Assembly (NCBI GenBank): GCA_038227745.1 | Contig: JBBRPS010000506.1 | Coordinates: 1-7,543, forward strand | DNA length: 7,543 bases | Direction of reading: 5' to 3' | Origin: DASPXY01 sp038227745 | Lineage (GTDB): Bacteria; Planctomycetota; Planctomycetia; Gemmatales; Gemmataceae | In this document: in pieces, positions 1 through 7,543 of the stretch | How the letters are laid out: the number at the start of each line of letters is the position of its first letter | Numbering within the stretch: position 1 is the first letter of the stretch | Made by a program: the position numbers and the translations under genes | Notes under the pieces: model-generated | The model's database searches: none | What the model saw: only the letters and a program-made list of their open reading frames with translations | What the model was told of the DNA's origin: nothing

Positions 1-189
1 ATGCGTCAGTTCGCAGCGAAGGTCGTGAATTTCCTGCAGCGTGAAGACGGCCCGACCGCGGTCGAGTACGCCGTCATGCTGGCCCTGATTATCGTGGTGT
101 GCATCACCGCCATCACCGCCCTGGGCAGCAATGCCAACAAGACGTTCTCCAGCGTCTCCAACACCATCAGCGGCACCACCTCCTCGTGA
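1..189 (+). CDS. Flp/type IVb pilin precursor
   Basis: This encodes a 62-residue prepilin of the Flp (Tad, tight adherence) family, whose mature subunits polymerise into thin adhesive pili after export and cleavage by a dedicated prepilin peptidase. A short basic leader (residues 1-17, ending RED-G) is followed by the processing signature G17/P18-T-A-V-E22-Y23. It has the conserved Glu at +5 and Tyr at +6 of the mature protein, then a hydrophobic segment (about residues 24-42) and a short polar Ser/Thr/Asn-rich tail. The mature pilin would be about 45 residues, normal for Flp. The ATG is the first base of the window, so the promoter and RBS cannot be seen and a longer N-terminus cannot be formally excluded, but a 17-residue leader is normal. 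No tad assembly genes lie in the window. Planctomycetes often carry several such small pilin genes; Pro at +1 fits that group as I recall it. Confidence 0.93.
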   Translation: MRQFAAKVVNFLQREDGPTAVEYAVMLALIIVVCITAITALGSNANKTFSSVSNTISGTTSS

Positions 190-194
190 GGAAT

Positions 195-218
195 GGGTGA
201 CGCGCGGGTAGGGTAGGG
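195..218 (+). other. Four G-triplets, candidate G-quadruplex in pilin 3' UTR
   Basis: GGG runs lie at 195-197, 206-208, 211-213 and 216-218, separated by 8, 2 and 2 bases. The last three form GGGTAGGGTAGGG. The tract begins six bases after the pilin stop codon and precedes the hairpin at 239-271. The spacing could support a three-tetrad quadruplex, although the first loop is slightly long. A function in transcript stability or termination is inference only. Confidence 0.35.
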
Positions 219-236
219 CGCTGTCCTTTCTGTCAA

Positions 237-273
237 CGATGCCCTGGCGGCCAAGGTGGCCGCCAGGGCATTG
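237..273 (+). terminator. Perfect hairpin, probable pilin terminator
   Basis: ATGCCCTGGCGGCCA (239-253) pairs perfectly with TGGCCGCCAGGGCAT (257-271) around a 3-nt AGG loop. The stem extends by a G-U pair (238/272) and a C-G pair (237/273), giving 17 pairs. It lies 47 bases after the pilin stop codon. The downstream side is only weakly T-rich (TTGCCGTTTCT), so it is not a textbook Rho-independent terminator. As a perfect palindrome it could act on either strand, or be a mobile palindromic repeat. Confidence 0.55.
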
Positions 274-331
274 CCGTTTCTATCGGCGTGGTCCTGCGGC
301 CACTCGCGCACGGCCCATTCCGCAGGGACTC

Positions 332-1018
332 ATGCTGGACCGCCTCCTCAACTACCTGGCGGGCTTGAACCTGGAACTGCGGACCGTCCCGCCCCAGGGG
401 ACCGCCTACAAGCTGGCGGCGGTGTTGCTGAACCTCACGGGGCCGGAGCAACCGGACACCCTGGACATGCGCCTGCCCGGAATGGAAGACTATGGCGTGT
501 GGCAGCGGGTGGTGCTGCGGACGCTGCGGAGCATGGACGCGATGGCGACGCTGGCTGCCATCGCCGCCGGGCAGCTCGACCGCTGCGTCCTGCCCTGGAT
601 TCCGCTGATGCACGGGGCCGCGGATCCGGGTATCATAAAGGAGTGGCGGCGCGTGGCCGAGGCGGAGCCCGACACGCGGCTGCGTACCCAGTGGGCGGGG
701 CTGGCGCTGGTCTTCGCCGACCTCGCCGGTCGCGCGGCGGAATGGAAGAAAGGATTGGAGGGCTGGAACATGGGCGAGTCCCAGGTGGTGAACGAGTGGC
801 GGGCCGAAGGCCGGACCGAGGGGCGGGCCACCGGGTTATTGGAGGCGAGACTCGCCGACCTCTTGCACGTGCTGGAAGTACGGTTTTCCACGGCCGTTCC
901 GTCCGAAGTGAAAACAGTGATCGAAGGGAGTACGGACCCCGACGAACTCTCCCGCTGGCTCGATCTCGCCTTGACAGCGAAGTCTCTGGAAGAATTCCGC
1001 GCCGCCCTTCGGCGGTAA
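332..1018 (+). CDS. C-terminal part of Rpn-like nuclease-family protein
   Basis: This 228-residue frame resembles the C-terminal half of Rpn/YhgA-like PD-(D/E)XK proteins (often annotated as putative transposase or DUF4351-type) that planctomycetes carry in many copies. The ending is diagnostic: a WRAEGRTEGRATG linker, then LLHVLEVRF and a helical tail with DELSRWLDLALTAKSLEEF. Upstream are LPWIPLMHGAADPGIIKEW and a GLALVFADLAGRAAEWKKGLEGWN segment. The frame opens at MLDRLLNYLAGL, which normally follows the nuclease catalytic strands. The Asp and Glu-X-Lys/Gln residues expected before it are absent, and only 142 bases separate this ATG from the pilin stop. An in-frame ATG at 239 exists but lies inside the hairpin and adds a low-complexity Pro/Arg-rich stretch, so I prefer 332, which has GCAGGGA just upstream. 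Third positions look less GC-rich near the end than in pabB. It is likely a 5'-truncated, nuclease-dead remnant; expression is unknown. Family identity is from memory of the pattern. Confidence 0.6.
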   Translation: MLDRLLNYLAGLNLELRTVPPQGTAYKLAAVLLNLTGPEQPDTLDMRLPGMEDYGVWQRVVLRTLRSMDAMATLAAIAAGQLDRCVLPWIPLMHGAADPGIIKEWRRVAEAEPDTRLRTQWAGLALVFADLAGRAAEWKKGLEGWNMGESQVVNEWRAEGRTEGRATGLLEARLADLLHVLEVRFSTAVPSEVKTVIEGSTDPDELSRWLDLALTAKSLEEFRAALRR

Positions 1019-1030
1019 TGTCCGGGAAGT

Positions 1031-1037
1031 GAGGTGA
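1031..1037 (+). promoter_or_regulatory. Shine-Dalgarno of pabB
   Basis: GAGGTGA lies 12 bases before the ATG at 1050, within the 31-base gap after the preceding stop codon. It supports 1050 as the pabB start, although the spacing is slightly long. Confidence 0.5.
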
Positions 1038-1049
1038 AAGCACAGCCGC

Positions 1050-2549
1050 ATGGGAGCCTTGGTTGAGCATCCGGTCGCCTGTCCATCCGCCGCTCTCGTT
1101 GAGGAGTTGACGCCCGTTCCCCAGCCCTGGGACGTCTTCCGGCGCCTCGCCGCCCGCCGCCACGTCCTGTTCCTCGACAGCGCCCTTCCTCACCCGACCC
1201 TCGGCCGTTACTCCTTCCTCGCCGCCGACCCCTTCGAGTGGATCACCGCTCGCGGCCGCCGCATCGCCGTCTCCGGCCACGCCCCCCTGGCGTCTGTCGA
1301 TCCGTTCGCCGTCCTCGCCGAGCGCCTCGGCCGCTGTCGCGCCGAACCGCTGCCCGGTCTGCCACCATTCCAGGGGGGCGCTGCCGGCCTGTTCGGCTAC
1401 GACCTCTGCCACCACCTCGAACGCCTGCCGCGGCCGCGCTGCGACGACTTCGCCGTCCCCGACCTCGCCGTCGGTCTGTACGACTGGGTCGTCGCCTTCG
1501 ACCACAACACCGGCCGCGCCTGGCTGATCTCGACAGGCTTCCCCGAGACCGACCTGCGCCGCCGTCGGCGTCGCGCCGGCCGCCGCCTGGACGAGGTCAA
1601 GCGCCTCCTCCAGGGCCCCCCCGACGCCGTGCGGTGGGCGCCGCTCGCGCCCCTGCGGCCGCTCGCCCCGCAGTGGCCCGTCCCCGGACTGGGGCCCCTC
1701 ACCAGTAACTTCAGCCGCGACGGCTACCTTGCCGCCTTGCGCCGCGCGATCGAGTACGTCCACGCCGGCGACTGCTTCCAGGTCAACGTCGCCCAGCGTC
1801 TTCTCACGCCCGCCACGCTGCCGCCGGCCGAACTCTACCGCCGCCTGCGCGAGCGCAACGCGGCGCCGTTCGCCGGCTACTTCGACCTCGGCGACTTCGT
1901 CCTCGCCAGCGCCTCGCCCGAGCGCTTCCTGCGCGTGACGGCCGGCGGGTCGCTGCCGCCCGACGAGGTCGAGACCCGGCCGATCAAGGGCACACGGCCG
2001 CGCGGCAGGACGCCGGAGGAGGACCAGGCTCGCGCCGCCGAACTGCTCGCCAGCGTCAAGGACCGCGCGGAGAACGTCATGATCGTGGACCTGCTCCGCA
2101 ACGACCTCGGCCGGGTCTGCCGTTTCGGCTCGGTGCGCGTGCCGGCGGTGTGCCGGCTGGAGACGTACCGCTACGTGCATCACCTGGTCTCGGAGGTGCG
2201 CGGCCGACTGCGGCCGGGGCTGGGGCCGCTCGACCTGCTGCGGGCGGCGTTTCCCGGCGGCTCGGTCACCGGGGCGCCCAAGGTCCGCGCCATGGAGATC
2301 ATCGCCGAGCTGGAGCCGACCGCGCGCGGCCCCTACTGCGGCAGCCTGGGCTACCTCGGTTTCGACGGCGTCATGGACACGAACATCCTGATCCGCACCT
2401 TCACCGCGGGCCGCGGCTGGGTCCAGTTCCCCGTGGGCGGCGGCATTGTCGCCGACTCGACCCCCGAGCGCGAGTACGAGGAGACCTGGGACAAGGCCGA
2501 GGGGCTGCTGCGGGCGCTGCGCGAAGAAGGAGGAAGGGAGAGGGAGTAG
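1050..2549 (+). CDS. pabB: Aminodeoxychorismate synthase component I (PabB)
   Basis: This 499-residue chorismate-utilising enzyme, with a PabA-type glutaminase, converts chorismate plus ammonia to 4-amino-4-deoxychorismate, the precursor of 4-aminobenzoate (pABA). The N-terminal domain (about 15-190) includes LGRYSFLAADP and GGAAGLFGYDL. The C-terminal chorismate-binding domain (about 220-490) includes AGDCFQVNVAQR (239-250), ASASPERF (286-293), PIKGTRPRG (311-319), ENVMIVDLLRNDLG (341-354), GGSVTGAPK (403-411) and VGGGIVADSTPE (462-473). Lys313 in PIKGT distinguishes PabB from TrpE, where this position is Ala (PIAGT). Glu291 and Lys313 align with E. coli PabB Glu258 and Lys274. A basic insert, RRRRRRAGRR, lies at about 170-179. 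PabA and the lyase PabC are not in the window. The gene lies 31 bases after the Rpn-like remnant and 52 bases before DUF447 on the same strand. With RFAP synthase two genes downstream, it may supply pABA for methanopterin as well as folate. Anthranilate synthase is the main alternative and is unlikely. Confidence 0.92.
   Translation: MGALVEHPVACPSAALVEELTPVPQPWDVFRRLAARRHVLFLDSALPHPTLGRYSFLAADPFEWITARGRRIAVSGHAPLASVDPFAVLAERLGRCRAEPLPGLPPFQGGAAGLFGYDLCHHLERLPRPRCDDFAVPDLAVGLYDWVVAFDHNTGRAWLISTGFPETDLRRRRRRAGRRLDEVKRLLQGPPDAVRWAPLAPLRPLAPQWPVPGLGPLTSNFSRDGYLAALRRAIEYVHAGDCFQVNVAQRLLTPATLPPAELYRRLRERNAAPFAGYFDLGDFVLASASPERFLRVTAGGSLPPDEVETRPIKGTRPRGRTPEEDQARAAELLASVKDRAENVMIVDLLRNDLGRVCRFGSVRVPAVCRLETYRYVHHLVSEVRGRLRPGLGPLDLLRAAFPGGSVTGAPKVRAMEIIAELEPTARGPYCGSLGYLGFDGVMDTNILIRTFTAGRGWVQFPVGGGIVADSTPEREYEETWDKAEGLLRALREEGGRERE
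2527..2540 (+). promoter_or_regulatory. Strong Shine-Dalgarno-like tract at the end of pabB
   Basis: AAGGAGGAAGGGAG contains a full AAGGAGG anti-16S match (2527-2533) inside the last codons of pabB. The next start codon, ATG at 2602, is 68 bases beyond it, with a hairpin between. No comparable motif lies directly before 2602. It may be a displaced ribosome-binding site for the DUF447 gene, or simply purine-rich Glu/Gly/Arg codons (EEGGRERE). Confidence 0.4.
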
Positions 2550-2562
2550 CGGGCAACACCCC

Positions 2563-2589
2563 AGCCCCACGGGTGGTAACCCGTGGGCT
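2563..2589 (+). repeat. Intergenic hairpin between pabB and DUF447
   Basis: CCCACGGGT (2566-2574) pairs with ACCCGTGGG (2579-2587) around a GGTA loop. Beyond one bulged C (2565), AGC pairs with GCT, which extends the stem, and TTCCC follows. The element fills most of the 52-base gap after the pabB stop. It could be a weak terminator or attenuator, or a copy of a dispersed REP-like palindrome. I recall similar ACCCGTGGGCTT palindromes from planctomycete intergenic regions, but that needs a genome search. Continued transcription is expected because DUF447 lies immediately downstream and no independent promoter is visible. Confidence 0.5.
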
Positions 2590-2601
2590 TTCCCTGCAAC
2601 C

Positions 2602-3189
2602 ATGATCCTCGAAGGCATTGTCACAACGCTGTCCGCGGCGGGCGTGCTGAACGTCGCCCCGATGGGGCCGCGCGTCGGCGAGCGCATGGAACGCTTCCTG
2701 CTGCGCCCTTTCCGCACCGCCCAGACCTACCGCAACCTGAAAGAACACGGCGAGGGCGTCCTGCATGTTACGGACGATGTCCTGCTCCTCGTGAAGGCGG
2801 CCCTCGGCACCGTCGAACGGCCGCCCGTGTTCGCCGCCGAGCAGGTGCGCGGCTTCGTGCTCCAGGGCGCCTGCCGTTACTACGAGTTCCGCGTCGCCGC
2901 GCTCGACGAGCGCGAGGAGCGCGTGCGCATCGAGGTGGAGGTCGTCCACGCCGGGCGGCTGCGCGACTTCTTCGGCTTCAACCGCGCCAAGCACGCCGTC
3001 GTTGAGGCCGCCATCCTCGCCACACGCACCGACTTCCTGCCCCTGGAGGAAATCGAGGCGGAGTACCGCAAGCTGGCCGTGATCGTGGACAAGACCGGCG
3101 GCGCCCAGGAGCACGAGGCGTTTGCGTTCCTGCGCGCCCACGTGGACGGTGTCGCGGCGCGGCGCGAGCAGCAGGGGCCGCCGTCATGA
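2602..3189 (+). CDS. DUF447 family protein linked to H4MPT biosynthesis
   Basis: This is a 195-residue protein of the DUF447 family, found in methanogens and in bacteria that make tetrahydromethanopterin. The opening MILEGIVTTLSAAGVLNVAPMGP is the family N-terminus. It fixes the start at 2602, even though the frame stays open upstream into pabB. The second half carries GFNRAKHAVVEAAILATR (125-142), a family-typical Asn-Arg-Ala-Lys helix, followed by a basic/acidic helical C-terminus. From memory, an archaeal member was crystallised as a flavin-binding split barrel, so FMN binding is plausible, but the reaction is not established to my knowledge. No signal peptide or membrane segment is seen, so it is probably cytosolic. 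Its stop overlaps the next start (ATGA, 3186-3189), so the two are likely translationally coupled. No Shine-Dalgarno sequence is evident directly upstream. Family assignment is fairly firm; function is inferred from neighbourhood. Confidence 0.85.
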   Translation: MILEGIVTTLSAAGVLNVAPMGPRVGERMERFLLRPFRTAQTYRNLKEHGEGVLHVTDDVLLLVKAALGTVERPPVFAAEQVRGFVLQGACRYYEFRVAALDEREERVRIEVEVVHAGRLRDFFGFNRAKHAVVEAAILATRTDFLPLEEIEAEYRKLAVIVDKTGGAQEHEAFAFLRAHVDGVAARREQQGPPS

Positions 3190-4181
3190 CCCGCGTCCGC
3201 ACCGCCAGCCGCCTGCACTTCGGCCTGTTCGCCCTGCCTGCGGAAGAACTCACGCCGGGTTATTGGCCCAATGCCCTTGGCCAGCCCGTCCTGCCGGCGC
3301 GGCGCTTCGGCGGCGCCGGGCTCATGGTCCACGCGCCCGGCTTGCGACTGCGCGTGGCAGCGGCGCCCGCCTGGTCCGCGGAGGGGCCGCTAGCGGAGCG
3401 GGCGCTGGCGTTCGCCCAGACCTTCGCGCGCACGCTGCCGTCGCCGCGGCCGCAGCGGCTGGTCATCGAGCACGGCCCCGCGGAGCACATGGGCCTGGGC
3501 ACGGGCACGCAGCTCGGCCTCGCGGTGGCGCGCGCGCTGGCGGCGGCGCACGGGCTCGGCGACCTGGGGGCGGCGGAGTTGGCCCGGCGCGTCGGGCGCG
3601 GCCGGCGCTCGGCGCTCGGTGTGCATGGCTTCGAGGAGGGGGGCTTCCTCGTCGAGGCGGGCAAGCGCGGCGGCGAGCCGGTGGCGCCCCTGGCGGCACG
3701 GGCGGCCTTCCCGGAGGCGTGGCGCGTCGTGCTGGTATTGCCGCCTTGGGGCCGGGGTCTCCACGGGGCCGCCGAGAGCCAGGCGCTCGGCCGGCTCGAT
3801 GCCGAGCGCTGGCCGCTGGAGCGGACCGATGCGCTATGCCGGCTGGTGTTGCTGGGGATGCTGCCGGCGCTGGCCGAGAGCGACGTCGCCGGCTTCGGCG
3901 AGGCGCTGTACGACTTCAACCGCCGCGTCGGTGAGGCGTTCCGCCCCGCCCAGGGGGGCGTTTATGCCCACCCGCGCTGCGCCGAGCTGGTGGACTGCGT
4001 GCGCCGCCAGGGCGTCCCCGGCGTCGGCCAGAGTTCGTGGGGGCCGGCCGTGTTCGCCGTCACCGGCGACGAAGACCGGGCCGGCCACCTCGCCCGGGAG
4101 CTGCGCCAGGCGTTCGGCCTGGCGCCGGAGGAAGTGCTGGTCACCCAGGGCTGCAACGGCGGCGCCGAAGTCGTCGGCTGA
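3186..4181 (+). CDS. mptG: Beta-ribofuranosylaminobenzene 5'-phosphate (RFAP) synthase
   Basis: RFAP synthase condenses 4-aminobenzoate with phosphoribosyl pyrophosphate, releasing CO2 and pyrophosphate. This is the first committed step of the arylamine branch of tetrahydromethanopterin synthesis. The 331-residue product has the GHMP-kinase-like fold signatures of the family: RVRTASRLHFGLFAL at the N-terminus, the glycine loop PAEHMGLGTGTQLG (98-111), GRGRRSALGVHGFEEGGFLV (137-156), and GVGQSSWGPAVFAV (279-292) near the C-terminus. The length is normal for the family. It starts inside the DUF447 stop codon (4-bp ATGA overlap), with AGGGG at 3173-3177 as a modest ribosome-binding site, so it is almost certainly cotranscribed with DUF447 and probably with pabB. 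Adjacency to pabB places supply of its substrate precursor in the same unit. A homoserine or mevalonate-type GHMP kinase is the alternative, but the FEEGGF and GQSSWGP blocks argue for RFAP synthase. The symbol follows methanogen usage. Confidence 0.9.
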   Translation: MTRVRTASRLHFGLFALPAEELTPGYWPNALGQPVLPARRFGGAGLMVHAPGLRLRVAAAPAWSAEGPLAERALAFAQTFARTLPSPRPQRLVIEHGPAEHMGLGTGTQLGLAVARALAAAHGLGDLGAAELARRVGRGRRSALGVHGFEEGGFLVEAGKRGGEPVAPLAARAAFPEAWRVVLVLPPWGRGLHGAAESQALGRLDAERWPLERTDALCRLVLLGMLPALAESDVAGFGEALYDFNRRVGEAFRPAQGGVYAHPRCAELVDCVRRQGVPGVGQSSWGPAVFAVTGDEDRAGHLARELRQAFGLAPEEVLVTQGCNGGAEVVG

Positions 4182-4200
4182 AAGAAGCCCGCGCGATCTC

Positions 4201-4293
4201 CAGAGGTGCCGGAGGACGGCGGCCGCCGGCTCGCTCATGCGTTCCTCTGCCTCTAAAGCCCGCCGCTCGGTGAAGACCGCGGGCGTAAAGCCC
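4201..4293. terminator. Convergent intergenic region with imperfect hairpins
   Basis: This lies between the converging RFAP synthase and TreS-Mak genes. GCCCGC (4258-4263) can pair with GCGGGC (4279-4284), with an inner GGT/ACC (4269-4271/4276-4278) closing a GAAG loop and a 5-nt bulge on the left arm. An alternative stem is GGGC/GCCC (4281-4284/4290-4293). TAAAGCCC is repeated directly at 4254-4261 and 4286-4293. A further CAGAGG/CCTCTG pair (4201-4206/4244-4249) encloses a NotI-containing palindrome. There is no T-run, so a bidirectional terminator is only a candidate; a decayed palindromic repeat is equally possible. Confidence 0.3.
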
Positions 4294-4341
4294 ACTGCTC
4301 GCTGCACCCGCTCGCAACCCATGCTGGACGAAAATGCCCGC

Positions 4342-7543
<3,202 letters not shown>

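Noticed and set aside
239..331. Upstream in-frame ATG (239) as the start of the Rpn-like protein.
   Set aside because: The ATG lies in the arm of the terminator-like hairpin, and the added 31 residues (Pro/Arg/Trp-rich) do not resemble the family.
971..999. TTGACA at 971-976 as a -35 box for pabB.
   Set aside because: It lies in coding sequence of the Rpn-like frame and has no convincing -10 box at 16-18 bases spacing.
1050..2549. Anthranilate synthase component I (TrpE) as the identity of the chorismate enzyme.
   Set aside because: The active-site motif is PIKGT (Lys313) rather than PIAGT, and the gene sits next to RFAP synthase and not with trp genes.
633..2717. 694-codon open frame on the minus strand across pabB.
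   Set aside because: It is antisense to a clear pabB, and its translation is low-complexity Arg/Gly/Ala/Glu-rich with no recognisable domain. Long antisense frames are expected in DNA this GC-rich.
4218..4227. GGCGGCCGCC palindrome as a regulator-binding site.
   Set aside because: A 10-bp GC-only palindrome is common by chance in this composition, and it sits between convergent gene ends rather than at a promoter.

Overview
The window looks like a stretch of a high-GC planctomycete chromosome, possibly of the Gemmata group. Four things suggest this: a very short Flp-type pilin with the processing site DG/PTAVEYA; a protein ending typical of the Rpn-like nuclease paralogues that are numerous in these bacteria; tetrahydromethanopterin (H4MPT) biosynthesis genes, which occur in archaea, methylotrophic proteobacteria and planctomycetes; and a fused trehalose synthase/maltokinase. 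Taxonomy is inferred from gene content only.

Layout, left to right. Bases 1-189 encode a complete 62-residue Flp/type IVb pilin, which starts on the first base of the window. Its 3' flank holds a run of G-triplets and then a perfect 15-bp hairpin (239-271), probably the pilin terminator. Bases 332-1018 (+) hold the C-terminal part of an Rpn/PD-(D/E)XK-type nuclease-family protein with no room for its catalytic N-terminus. Bases 1050-4181 (+) are a three-gene block: pabB (aminodeoxychorismate synthase component I), a DUF447 protein, and beta-ribofuranosylaminobenzene 5'-phosphate (RFAP) synthase. The last two genes overlap by 4 bp. A convergent gap (4182-4341) with imperfect hairpins follows. 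The minus strand from 4342 to beyond the right edge encodes TreS-Mak; about 1066 residues are visible and the N-terminus lies outside.

How they work together. PabB makes aminodeoxychorismate, the precursor of 4-aminobenzoate. RFAP synthase condenses 4-aminobenzoate with PRPP in the first committed step of the methanopterin arylamine branch. DUF447 proteins recur with H4MPT genes but their exact role is not settled to my knowledge. The block therefore reads as a 4-aminobenzoate-to-H4MPT module serving C1 transfer. TreS-Mak belongs to separate metabolism: interconversion of trehalose and maltose, and phosphorylation of maltose to maltose 1-phosphate, which feeds GlgE-type alpha-glucan synthesis.

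I see no CRISPR array, tRNA, rRNA, complete insertion sequence or defence locus, and no clearly new multigene system. The points most worth a second look are the pabB-DUF447-RFAP synthase linkage, a strong Shine-Dalgarno sequence separated from the DUF447 start by a hairpin, and departures from family motifs in the maltokinase half.
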